Positions 1-5,411 of a stretch of DNA of 11,006 nt are shown in pieces (position 1 is the first letter of the stretch; each line of letters opens with the position of its first letter). The stretch lies in assembly GCA_015522765.1 (NCBI GenBank), contig WALR01000083.1:1-11006 (forward strand), in the 5' to 3' direction. A program made the translations under genes and the position numbers. This DNA is from Candidatus Woesearchaeota archaeon. Lineage in GTDB: Archaea; Nanobdellota; Nanobdellia; Woesearchaeales; WALR01. Below the pieces are notes generated by a model, which saw only the letters and a program-made list of their open reading frames with translations, had not been told where the DNA came from and ran no database searches.

Positions 1-590
1 AAGCTTATGTTGAATCTTTTTCCCGGCGCCACCCTCTCAGGCGTCGTCCGCACATCCGAGACAAGCAGCTCGAGGTTCACATTCTTAACATCCAGATTAA
101 ACGGCCGGAGTTTAACCCATGTTTTCCCGTTGTCCGCGGAGTATCTCAGATTAATCTCATATGTTCCTTCAGGCGCGTCTCCTGCCACAATGAACCTGTA
201 CTTCACTATAACTCCTTCCTTGCCAGTCTGCCTTGACTCGAGGCTTCCTATTACCTGCCTTGCGCTCTCGCCGGCAACAAGGGAGAGCGGATATGAAGGC
301 TCCACCTCGAGGATGAGATTGTTCACGGCCTCTCTCCCTGTATTCTCAATCTTCCACCGCACGGTGACTATGCCTCCAGGCTCCGCCGGGTCAGGGTCCT
401 GATTTACAGCGTAGTTGTTGACATTCATCTTATTGAATGTTGATTCCCCCCTCACACGCACATCAGCCAGGTTGGTCAATGAAACCGCGGCAGTGTTAAT
501 GCCTATAAGCGAGAAAAAGAGGATAAGGAACACGAATGCCGGAATCAGTGTTTTAATTGCCGCTTGATAATTATCTTTTTTATTTCCCAT
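1..590 (-). CDS. Membrane-anchored COG1361/CARDB-like extracellular protein (3' end outside the window)
   Basis: The first 196 residues of a longer protein are visible, reading off the left edge with no stop. A short charged N-terminus (MGNKKDNYQ) precedes one hydrophobic segment at about residues 14-36, which fits a signal anchor or an uncleaved signal peptide. After it come beta-rich, Ig/CARDB-like repeats: residues 58-98 hold the pattern DPxPAEPGG, VTVRWKIENTG and LEVEP, typical of NEW3/CARDB modules in archaeal S-layer-like (COG1361) proteins. A second module seems to start near residue 172 (LELLVSDVRTTPERVAPG). The start lies 5 bases after the ABC ATPase stop, and its GAGGTGA ribosome site overlaps that stop, so the two are translationally linked. 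From knowledge of such operons, a partner for a MacB-like permease is expected; that permease is not in the window. The fold call is good; the exact role (extracellular part of an ABC exporter or a surface protein) is inferred. Confidence 0.75.
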   Translation of the reverse strand, partial: MGNKKDNYQAAIKTLIPAFVFLILFFSLIGINTAAVSLTNLADVRVRGESTFNKMNVNNYAVNQDPDPAEPGGIVTVRWKIENTGREAVNNLILEVEPSYPLSLVAGESARQVIGSLESRQTGKEGVIVKYRFIVAGDAPEGTYEINLRYSADNGKTWVKLRPFNLDVKNVNLELLVSDVRTTPERVAPGKRFNIS

Positions 591-595
591 ATTTT

Positions 596-602
596 TCACC
601 TC
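596..602 (-). promoter_or_regulatory. Shine-Dalgarno of the COG1361-like gene
   Basis: GAGGTGA on the minus strand, 5 bases before the ATG at 590. It matches the archaeal anti-SD core (GGTGA) and overlaps the TGA stop of the ABC ATPase. This supports the chosen start and coupled translation. Confidence 0.75.
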
Positions 603-1303
603 TTGTCTGTTGCCTTCTTGTTTATTATTTCTCCCTCAACCTTCCCGTCCTTAAGCATAAGTATCCTTGTCCCAAAGGATTTCATTCTCGGGTCATGTGT
701 TACCATAACGATGGTTTTCCCCTTTTTATGCAGTTCTGAGAGTATCTGGAGAACCTGCGCCCCTGTCCTGCTGTCGAGGTTGCCTGTTGGCTCATCCGCG
801 ATTATCACCTCTGGATTGTTCGCAAGCGCCCTGGCTATTGCCACCCTCTGCTGCTCCCCCCCGCTCATCTCTGTTGGGCGGTGATTGGCCCTCTCAGCCA
901 GACCCATTGATTTAAGGAGCTGGATGGCTCTTCTGGCCCTCTCCTCACCGGGCACCCCCTGAAATATCATTGGGAGCATCACATTCTCAATTGCGCTCAT
1001 TGAGCGTATGAGGTTGAACTGCTGGAACACAAAGCCGAGTGTCTTTCCCCTTATCTGGGAGAGGTCGGACTCGGAGAGGGTTGTTATGTCCTCCCCTTTA
1101 AGAAACACCTTCCCCCTTGTTGGCAGGTCAAGGCACCCCAGCATATTAACCGCTGTTGACTTGCCGCTCCCGCTTGGCCCCATTACGATTAAAAACTCGT
1201 TGAGGTGCACTTCTATGCTCAGCCCCTGAAGCGCCGGGACATCCACGCTGCCCATCTGGTATATCTTCCAGACCTTATCCAGCTTTACGATTATTTTTGT
1301 CAT
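596..1303 (-). CDS. ABC transporter ATP-binding protein, LolD/MacB type
   Basis: A 235-residue ATPase that energises a membrane permease on the cytoplasmic face. All motifs are present: Walker A GPSGSGKST at 42-50, Q-loop in FVFQQFNL at 91-98, signature MSGGEQQR at 146-153, Walker B VIIADEP at 166-172, D-loop NLDS at 175-178, and switch His203 in THD. Full length, the N-terminal aromatic xVWKIYQMG, and the 'GCLDxPTxG' and 'LGFVFQQFNL' phrases are typical of the MacB/LolD (COG1136) group. That group drives mechanotransmission-type permeases rather than classical importers. It lies between padR, which it overlaps by 29 bases, and a COG1361-like extracellular protein. The cognate permease is not visible and probably follows beyond the left edge. 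The substrate is unknown; peptide, lipid or antimicrobial efflux would fit PadR control. Identity as an ATPase is near certain; the subfamily is likely. Confidence 0.95.
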   Translation of the reverse strand: MTKIIVKLDKVWKIYQMGSVDVPALQGLSIEVHLNEFLIVMGPSGSGKSTAVNMLGCLDLPTRGKVFLKGEDITTLSESDLSQIRGKTLGFVFQQFNLIRSMSAIENVMLPMIFQGVPGEERARRAIQLLKSMGLAERANHRPTEMSGGEQQRVAIARALANNPEVIIADEPTGNLDSRTGAQVLQILSELHKKGKTIVMVTHDPRMKSFGTRILMLKDGKVEGEIINKKATDKR

Positions 1304-1832
1304 TCTTCTTCCTTTTCTCCTTATCCCTTCTTCTTATATGTCTCAGTCTGCTTATTGCCTCCTTAATGACCTCTTTAACATCCTCCCTGTTTCTCCTTAT
1401 GCTCCCCTCGTTTTCCATATCGATGAGCAGCTCTTTCATTGATATGAGAACTCCCATTACGCCCCCGAAGGGCATTTTGTAGCTTCTAAGGCCTTTAATT
1501 ATGTTAATCGTTGAGTTTATATGCGAGCCGGGATAGATTGTCTGAAGCACCTTCATGTTTCTTTCTATGCTGCGCATTATTTTATCCTTGTTGGCGTCAA
1601 TCTCCCTTAGTTTTCTCCTGCCGTCTGCGGTTAATCTGTAAATCTTTCTCCTGCCCTCTGTTCTGAAGGAGAGCAGCCCCTCATCATTCATCCTCTTAAG
1701 CAGGGGGTATATTGTCCCGAAGCTTGGCCTCCAGTCGTTGGATTCATCTGCAAGAACCTTCCTCAGCTCATAGCCCGTTCCCTCTTTCTCCGAGAGTTTT
1801 CTGAGGATTATTAAGCGCAGGTAGCCTATCAT
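1275..1832 (-). CDS. PadR-family winged-helix transcriptional regulator
   Basis: A 185-residue regulator. Residues 1-80 match the PadR winged helix: LRLIILRKLSEKEGTGYELRK, then WRPSFGTIYPLLKRMNDEGLL (34-54, the recognition helix region), then a wing with GRRKIYRLTADGRRKL (60-75). Residues 85-165 are mostly helical and probably form the dimerisation part, as in PadR proteins with a longer C-terminal domain. The tail (166-185) is strongly basic and lies in the overlap with the ABC ATPase gene. PadR proteins usually repress neighbouring efflux or stress genes and their own promoter. Being first in an operon with an ABC exporter ATPase fits local autoregulation. A perfect palindrome just upstream of the start is the likely operator. 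The inducer is unknown. Confidence 0.92.
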   Translation of the reverse strand: MIGYLRLIILRKLSEKEGTGYELRKVLADESNDWRPSFGTIYPLLKRMNDEGLLSFRTEGRRKIYRLTADGRRKLREIDANKDKIMRSIERNMKVLQTIYPGSHINSTINIIKGLRSYKMPFGGVMGVLISMKELLIDMENEGSIRRNREDVKEVIKEAISRLRHIRRRDKEKRKKNDKNNRKAG

Positions 1833-1841
1833 GTATCACAC

Positions 1842-1853
1842 CCGATATATCGG
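1842..1853. promoter_or_regulatory. Perfect palindrome CCGATATATCGG, probable PadR operator
   Basis: The 12-bp palindrome is flanked at exactly equal distance (4 bases) by TATC at 1834-1837 and GATA at 1858-1861, giving a 28-bp symmetric element. It ends about 10 bases before the padR ATG and overlaps the transcription start predicted from the TATA box at 1876-1883. A dimer bound here would block initiation, so autorepression is the natural reading. The palindrome is seen directly; PadR binding is inferred. Confidence 0.6.
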
Positions 1854-1875
1854 ATAAGATAGAATGCTCCTCTGC

Positions 1876-1883
1876 TATTTAAA
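1876..1883 (-). promoter_or_regulatory. TATA box of the padR operon
   Basis: TTTAAATA on the minus strand. Its centre is about 27 bases before position 1852, so transcription should start near the inner edge of the palindrome and give a leader of about 20 bases before the padR ATG at 1832. No other A/T-rich element in this 142-base divergent region is better placed for padR. Confidence 0.55.
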
Positions 1884-1931
1884 GCTTTTGGCGGACAGGC
1901 ACAACTCTTTGGGCACTTTAAAGGCGAAGGG

Positions 1932-1941
1932 TATATAAATA
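1932..1941 (+). promoter_or_regulatory. TATA box for the 117-residue orphan gene
   Basis: TATATAAATA preceded by a purine-rich BRE-like stretch (CGAAGGG, 1925-1931). The predicted start of transcription is near 1963, leaving a leader of about 12 bases before the ATG at 1975. No Shine-Dalgarno is seen in that leader. Confidence 0.6.
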
Positions 1942-1974
1942 TGCATAGCTTAACAGAGAATCATATCAGCCCAA

Positions 1975-2328
1975 ATGAAAACAAATGAAGATGAACTGGA
2001 ATACACCCTCACTCTCGGGGATGTGAATTATTTAGTCGGGACAAGGAATACACATACAGACTCCTCTGGCAACACCCATGTAGAGCTCTATCTGGCTGTT
2101 TTAGATAAGAAAAGCGGCCGCAAAGGACTAAATAAATGGGAGCCTATGTTTCATGTTAAGGATGTGGTAATAAACTGGCAGCATTTCGATGAGGTGCTGG
2201 AGGAGATTGCCGACAGGGTTTATGAGAAGTACAAGAGAAGGATAAACCCCGATGACGCCAGAACCATCTTCTCAAGGGCATACACCTTTTATAAAAATGC
2301 GTCCATCTGGAGAAAATATGATTCTTAG
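1975..2328 (+). CDS. Hypothetical protein, 117 residues, soluble
   Basis: I do not recognise the family. The protein is hydrophilic, with no signal peptide or membrane segment. Residues 8-45 look like a small beta sheet (YTLTLGDVNYLVGT, then HVELYLAVLDKK after a polar turn TDSSGNTH). Residues 55-85 hold WEPMFHVKDVVINWQHFDEVLEEIADRVYEKY, a strand followed by a helix, and the C-terminus is helical and rich in aromatic and basic residues (FSRAYTFYKNASIWRKY). An alpha/beta cytosolic domain is likely. It has its own TATA box and is followed, after 84 bases, by another promoter, so it is probably transcribed alone, divergently from padR. Codon use resembles its neighbours. Good start context from the promoter spacing supports it as a real gene. 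Confidence 0.7.
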   Translation: MKTNEDELEYTLTLGDVNYLVGTRNTHTDSSGNTHVELYLAVLDKKSGRKGLNKWEPMFHVKDVVINWQHFDEVLEEIADRVYEKYKRRINPDDARTIFSRAYTFYKNASIWRKYDS

Positions 2329-2375
2329 TCATAATCCCATTTTATCGCTTTCTCAGCAGGAATTAGAGGAGAAAT

Positions 2376-2390
2376 CGAAACCTTTAAATA
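2376..2390 (+). promoter_or_regulatory. BRE/TATA promoter with leaderless start for the first membrane protein
   Basis: CGAAA (BRE-like, 2376-2380) is followed by CC and TTTAAATA (2383-2390). The TATA centre is 26-27 bases before the A of the ATG at 2413, so the mRNA should begin at or within a base or two of the start codon. No Shine-Dalgarno is present, which fits leaderless translation. This promoter probably drives the three membrane-protein genes. Confidence 0.7.
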
Positions 2391-2412
2391 TTGAACAAGG
2401 AAATATAGAACC

Positions 2413-2994
2413 ATGACAGAGGCATCTATGTTTAGGGGAACAGTCGCTTTTCTTGACAAGCTGGGAGTCTATGATGTTGTTTTGCCCTTCCTCCTCGTTT
2501 TTACAATAGTATTCGCAATCCTTGAAAAGACAAAAGTCCTCGGCACAGACGAGATTAACGGCGTGAAATACCCGAAAAAAAACCTTAACTCAATGATCGC
2601 CTTTGTCACTGCAATGATGGTAATAGCATCCTCCCAGCTCGTCAGGCTGCTTAACGAGGCGGTGGCTAACCTGATGGTAGTCCTTATAGTAATGGTCCTC
2701 CTTCTCCTGCTTATAGGCTCATTTTACAAGGAAGGAGAAGAGGTTTATTTCTCAGGGAAGTGGAGGACATCCTTCACAATAGTAATGATTGTTTCAACGA
2801 TTCTCATAGTCATGAACGCCCTTAAAACATCCGACGGGAGGAGCTGGCTCTCATGGCTCTGGATGGATGTAATCGTTAAATCATGGGGTGCAGCATGGTT
2901 CTCAAGCCTTATACTAATAGCATTTATAGTAATAGTTATTGCTCTTATTACTAAAGAGCCAGTTAAAACTAATGGGAATAATGGAGGGGATTAG
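2413..2994 (+). CDS. Polytopic membrane protein, paralog 1 of a three-gene tandem set
   Basis: A 193-residue protein of unknown family. Five hydrophobic segments are seen at about 22-38, 59-79, 86-105, 119-137 and 160-180. The N-terminus has a short amphipathic stretch (FRGTVAFLDKLGVYDVVLPF), then LPFLLVFTIVFAILEKTKVLG, a polar loop (TDEINGVKYPKKN, 45-57) and the second helix beginning SMIAF. The same order of elements recurs in the two following genes, so it belongs to a small paralogous family. The tail is short and polar (EPVKTNGNNGGD). Gene 2 starts 2 bases after its stop and uses a ribosome site inside its last codons. There is no prepilin-type cleavage site. Proximity to a TadA/TadC pair suggests a link to that machine, but this is inference. 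No enzymatic motif is visible. Confidence 0.85.
   Translation: MTEASMFRGTVAFLDKLGVYDVVLPFLLVFTIVFAILEKTKVLGTDEINGVKYPKKNLNSMIAFVTAMMVIASSQLVRLLNEAVANLMVVLIVMVLLLLLIGSFYKEGEEVYFSGKWRTSFTIVMIVSTILIVMNALKTSDGRSWLSWLWMDVIVKSWGAAWFSSLILIAFIVIVIALITKEPVKTNGNNGGD
2983..2989 (+). promoter_or_regulatory. Shine-Dalgarno of membrane protein paralog 2
   Basis: GGAGGGG, 7 bases before the ATG at 2997 and lying within the last codons of paralog 1. It is a strong site and points to coupled translation of the two genes. Confidence 0.75.
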
Positions 2995-2996
2995 AA

Positions 2997-3584
2997 ATGA
3001 GTAGTCTTATGAACTTGAACAATTTTGTATGGTACCTGGAAGAATGGGGCATACGGGATGTGCTTCTTCCTTTCCTGCTGATTTTTATAGTTATATACGC
3101 TGTTCTGCAGAAGACTAACATATTAGGGGAGGGAAAGAAAAGGATGAACCTCGCCTTCGCAATAATACTTGCACTAATTGTGGTCATCCCGCATGTAACA
3201 AACAGCTATCCCAGCGAGAACCTCGACCCTGTTGTGATAATCAACAGCGCACTGCCCGCAATCTCCATAGTAATTGTGGCTGTAATAATGCTGCTCATAC
3301 TAATAGGGGTATTCGGCGGCGAGGCAAGCTGGAAGGTAAGCAGCGTGAGCGGGTGGATAACCATCATCAGCCTTGCAATAATAGTCATCATATTCGGCGC
3401 AGCTGCAGGATGGTGGGGAAGCTGGGACTGGCTTCTTAATGTGTTCGGAAGCGACACCCTCGCGATAATAATTATCCTTCTGGTGTTCGGAGTAATCGTC
3501 GCATTTATAGCGGGCGGCGAAGAGAAGGAAGAGAAGGAGAAGGGAAAGTTCCTCAATGACCTCGGCGACTTTTTCAAGAAGTAA
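2997..3584 (+). CDS. Polytopic membrane protein, paralog 2 of the tandem set
   Basis: A 195-residue membrane protein whose first 45 residues align with the preceding gene without gaps: WYLEEWGIRDVLLPFLLIF and VIYAVLQKTNILG against FLDKLGVYDVVLPFLLVF and VFAILEKTKVLG. Hydrophobic segments lie at about 22-38, 51-66, 86-106, 119-137 and 153-172. The loop after the first helix is shorter than in paralog 1 (GEGKKRMN). The C-terminus is different: a strongly charged run (GGEEKEEKEKGK, 173-184) ending in a short amphipathic helix, FLNDLGDFFKK, which could contact a cytosolic partner or lie on the membrane. Family and function are unknown. It is co-transcribed with its neighbours and may form hetero-oligomers with them (inference). 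Confidence 0.85.
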   Translation: MSSLMNLNNFVWYLEEWGIRDVLLPFLLIFIVIYAVLQKTNILGEGKKRMNLAFAIILALIVVIPHVTNSYPSENLDPVVIINSALPAISIVIVAVIMLLILIGVFGGEASWKVSSVSGWITIISLAIIVIIFGAAAGWWGSWDWLLNVFGSDTLAIIIILLVFGVIVAFIAGGEEKEEKEKGKFLNDLGDFFKK

Positions 3585-3599
3585 GCAATTGAGCTTAGT

Positions 3600-3604
3600 G
3601 AGGG
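3600..3604 (+). promoter_or_regulatory. Shine-Dalgarno of membrane protein paralog 3
   Basis: GAGGG (within GTGAGGG), 5 bases before the ATG at 3610, in the 25-base gap after paralog 2. It supports the start and operon expression. Confidence 0.65.
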
Positions 3605-3609
3605 TATAA

Positions 3610-4182
3610 ATGGCAAACCCGATTCAGGTAGGGCTCTTAGCGGATTTTTCACCGGTATTTACCATGCTTTTCGTATTTGCCTTCACCTATGCCGCACTCC
3701 AATACGCAAAGGTCTTTGGGGATAACAAGTCAATCCACTCTATAATGGCTATTGTTCTCTCTTTTTTAGTTCTGCTCTCGCCAAACCTCGTCAAGGCCAT
3801 TAACCTAATGCTTCCATGGTATGTTATGATAATGGTCCTTATCCTTATCTTTTTAATGGCGTTCGGGATGCTTGGGGCAAAGGAGGGCGACTTCGAGAAT
3901 CTGCTCCACTCAAGGACATCAGTCGTGTATTGGGTGCTTATAATCTCTATAATAATATTTGTGGCGTCCCTCGGAACAATATACTTCTCAGGCCAGCCAG
4001 TAAATCAAAAGAGCAGCATGCCCACAGTCAGCCTAAACGGAACAACAACATCAAGCGTCAACCAGCGGGGGCCGGGCGCTTTCTGGGCAACCCTCTTCCA
4101 CCCCAAGGTGCTGGGGCTTATATTCACCCTCCTAACAGCTGTATTCACTGTTTCCCTTTTATCATCTGTTCCTAAGAGTTAA
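3610..4182 (+). CDS. Polytopic membrane protein, paralog 3 of the tandem set
   Basis: A 190-residue membrane protein with the same plan as the two genes before it but more diverged: residues 14-37 (SPVFTMLFVFAFTYAALQ, AKVFG) match the first helix and KTxxLG turn, and NKSIHSIMAIVLSFLVLLSP (39-58) matches the second. Segments are at about 14-33, 42-60, 68-88, 105-127 and 165-185. Between the fourth and fifth lies a polar Ser/Thr/Asn-rich loop (129-158) with an N-G-T sequon at Asn143. That would suit an extracellular, possibly N-glycosylated loop if the topology places it outside, and its position matches the divergent segment in the other paralogs. The stop overlaps the stop of the convergent coiled-coil gene by 4 bases. 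Function is unknown. Confidence 0.83.
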   Translation: MANPIQVGLLADFSPVFTMLFVFAFTYAALQYAKVFGDNKSIHSIMAIVLSFLVLLSPNLVKAINLMLPWYVMIMVLILIFLMAFGMLGAKEGDFENLLHSRTSVVYWVLIISIIIFVASLGTIYFSGQPVNQKSSMPTVSLNGTTTSSVNQRGPGAFWATLFHPKVLGLIFTLLTAVFTVSLLSSVPKS

Positions 4183-4796
4183 GAATTCTCCTTTTTATCC
4201 TGCTTAAGCTTGCCCACAATCTGGGAAAGCTCCGCAACATCATCTGTGAAAGCCGGCAGTATCTTCTGGAATATCTTTTCCATTGCCTTAATCTCCGCCT
4301 CTAAGTTGACAACGCTCTGGTCGTATTCGCCTATCTTCCCGAGAAGGGCTGTGTGCAGCTTGTCAAACTGGTTCTTGAGATCCTCCTGCGCCACTTCCAG
4401 TTTGTCAAGTCTTCCCTCAATCTGGCTCCTTGAAGTTTCAAGCCTATTGAAATCCTTGACAAGCTCCTTCCACTTCTCGCTTATTATCGCCTCTGCCACC
4501 TCTTCAATCTGTTCTGTCTGGGGATTAATCATTACATTACCCCCTGGAGGGGGCGGCATTGAGGTAGGGGGCGGCCCGCTCTGAGGTGCAAATTGGGGGC
4601 TAGCCTGCTGGGGCTGCTGTTCTGATGAGCTCCCAACAGTCACCTCTGCCTGATTAACAAGAGCCATCGCCTGCTGGGGGGTCATCCCCTTGGAAACCAG
4701 CTCCTGAACTATCTGGTCTGATGTCATGCCCTTATTAATCATTGAGACTACTTCATCAATTCCTCCAGAATCCTTTTGTTGCCCGAAAAGCGCCAT
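4179..4796 (-). CDS. Coiled-coil protein with N-terminal helical KGMT-repeat domain and Pro/Gln linker
   Basis: A 205-residue soluble protein I cannot assign to a named family. Residues 12-50 form a small helical domain with an internal repeat: NKGMTSDQIV (21-30) and SKGMTPQQAM (35-44), resembling a UBA-like or short helix-turn-helix-turn fold. Residues 57-86 are a Gln/Ser/Pro linker ending in MPPPPGG. Residues 97-200 are long helices with heptad spacing (RLETSRSQIEGRLDKLEVAQ and following), consistent with a parallel coiled coil. There is no signal peptide. It follows another coiled-coil gene after 13 bases and has a strong ribosome site. The pair is embedded between the membrane-protein triplet and the TadA-like ATPase. 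An adaptor or scaffold on the cytosolic side of that machine is a reasonable inference; archaellum C/D/E-type proteins are functional analogues rather than proven homologs. Confidence 0.8.
   Translation of the reverse strand: MALFGQQKDSGGIDEVVSMINKGMTSDQIVQELVSKGMTPQQAMALVNQAEVTVGSSSEQQPQQASPQFAPQSGPPPTSMPPPPGGNVMINPQTEQIEEVAEAIISEKWKELVKDFNRLETSRSQIEGRLDKLEVAQEDLKNQFDKLHTALLGKIGEYDQSVVNLEAEIKAMEKIFQKILPAFTDDVAELSQIVGKLKQDKKENS
4191..4196 (+). terminator. Possible U-tract terminator after the membrane-protein operon
   Basis: CTTTTT follows the stop of paralog 3 by eight bases, inside the 3' end of the convergent coiled-coil gene. Archaeal RNA polymerase can stop at such T-runs; five T is a weak signal, so this is tentative. 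Confidence 0.3.
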
Positions 4797-4801
4797 TTTA
4801 A

Positions 4802-4806
4802 CCCCC
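4802..4806 (-). promoter_or_regulatory. Shine-Dalgarno of the KGMT-repeat coiled-coil gene
   Basis: AAAGGGGGT on the minus strand (G-run at 4802-4806), 5 bases before the ATG at 4796. It supports the start and operon translation after the upstream coiled-coil gene. Confidence 0.6.
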
Positions 4807-4809
4807 TTT

Positions 4810-5322
4810 TTATTTGTTTAAGCTACTATCTTCTTTATAAAGTTTTTTATTAGGAACCTTATTAAGAGTATCTTCTTCTGCTGTGTCCTCCCCGCTCAAC
4901 GCGGCCTTCACCTCCTCCTTTACAATACGGGAGACCTCATTCTTTGTTACAAAACTCAGAGGGCTCCACATATCAATGTACTTTTGTATCTCGAGGAGCT
5001 TGTCCTTCTTGGCTGTTGACTGCAGCTCTTTTATGATAAGAAGAATTTTATCCTTTACCTCATTAACCTGCCGCCTCAAAAGTGTCAGCTCTTCATTAAC
5101 ATCCCTTAACTTGGCGTTTACCCGCCTGTTAAACCCGAGTACATTTTCATCGCTTACCTGAATCTTGTTTCTGAGGTTTATGTACCTCTCCTCCATAATC
5201 CTGACTCTCCTGCTTGTATTGTTGAGTTCATTCGCAAGCGAGGGGAGGTCTATCGCCAGATTCTTATTGTTCTTCTTGTCTGCGCCAATAACCTGATTAT
5301 CCATAAAAAGGATATTGTCCAT
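4810..5322 (-). CDS. Coiled-coil cytosolic protein, weakly archaellum-accessory-like
   Basis: A 170-residue soluble protein. Residues 24-115 are a long charged helix with heptad-like spacing (LANELNNTSRRVRIMEERY, ELTLLRRQVNEVKDKILLI), predicted to be a coiled coil. It is followed by a conserved-looking element, YIDMWSPLSFVTKNEVSRIV (115-134), and another short helix. The tail from 143 is polar and probably disordered. A coiled coil followed by a short hydrophobic/aromatic motif recalls archaeal FlaC/ArlC-type proteins, but the resemblance is weak and I do not assign it. A second start at residue 7 (Met at 5304, also reading MDN) sits exactly at the transcript start predicted from the TATA box at 5327-5334 and may be the true start. 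A poorer TATA box could serve the longer form. It is the first gene of a two-gene unit divergent from the ATPase. Confidence 0.78.
   Translation of the reverse strand: MDNILFMDNQVIGADKKNNKNLAIDLPSLANELNNTSRRVRIMEERYINLRNKIQVSDENVLGFNRRVNAKLRDVNEELTLLRRQVNEVKDKILLIIKELQSTAKKDKLLEIQKYIDMWSPLSFVTKNEVSRIVKEEVKAALSGEDTAEEDTLNKVPNKKLYKEDSSLNK
4834..4841 (-). promoter_or_regulatory. Possible internal TATA box for the KGMT-repeat gene
   Basis: TTTATAAA lies in the last codons of the upstream gene. Its spacing predicts a transcript starting near 4810, 14 bases before the ATG at 4796, with the ribosome site inside the leader. An extra promoter is possible, but the motif is short and A/T-rich coding sequence could give it by chance. 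Confidence 0.3.
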
Positions 5323-5326
5323 CTCT

Positions 5327-5334
5327 TATTTATA
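5327..5334 (-). promoter_or_regulatory. TATA box of the coiled-coil operon
   Basis: TATAAATA on the minus strand, centred 26-27 bases before the internal ATG at 5304. This predicts a leaderless mRNA starting there rather than at the ATG at 5322, which would be only 5 bases from this box. A weaker box, TATTTTAA at 5351-5358, is spaced to start near 5327 and could give the longer product. Confidence 0.55.
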
Positions 5335-5383
5335 GTTTTGCATGACGCACTTAAAATAGGCGGCCTTAGCAATCAATAGAAAG

Positions 5384-5391
5384 ATTTATAA
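5384..5391 (+). promoter_or_regulatory. TATA box of the ATPase/TadC operon
   Basis: ATTTATAA preceded by a purine-rich BRE-like stretch (AGAAAG, 5378-5383). Its centre is about 24-25 bases before the ATG at 5412, giving a leaderless or nearly leaderless transcript. No Shine-Dalgarno is required or obvious, which supports the first ATG over the second one nine bases on. Confidence 0.6.
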
Positions 5392-5411
5392 CCAAGATAA
5401 GGGAAGAATAA

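Noticed and set aside
7..402. 131-residue open frame on the plus strand at the left edge
   Set aside because: The minus strand encodes a continuous CARDB-like protein coupled to the ABC ATPase; the plus frame has no supporting signal.
3206..3652. 148-residue open frame on the minus strand across paralogs 2 and 3
   Set aside because: It is a shadow of two well-supported membrane protein genes and bridges their boundary; the composition is an artefact of hydrophobic codons read in reverse.
2413..4182. Membrane protein triplet as prepilins
   Set aside because: Each has five hydrophobic segments and no class III signal peptide cleavage pattern (basic residue-Gly/Ala followed by a Q-x-S-x-E-like helix). 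Prepilins have one N-terminal hydrophobic helix.
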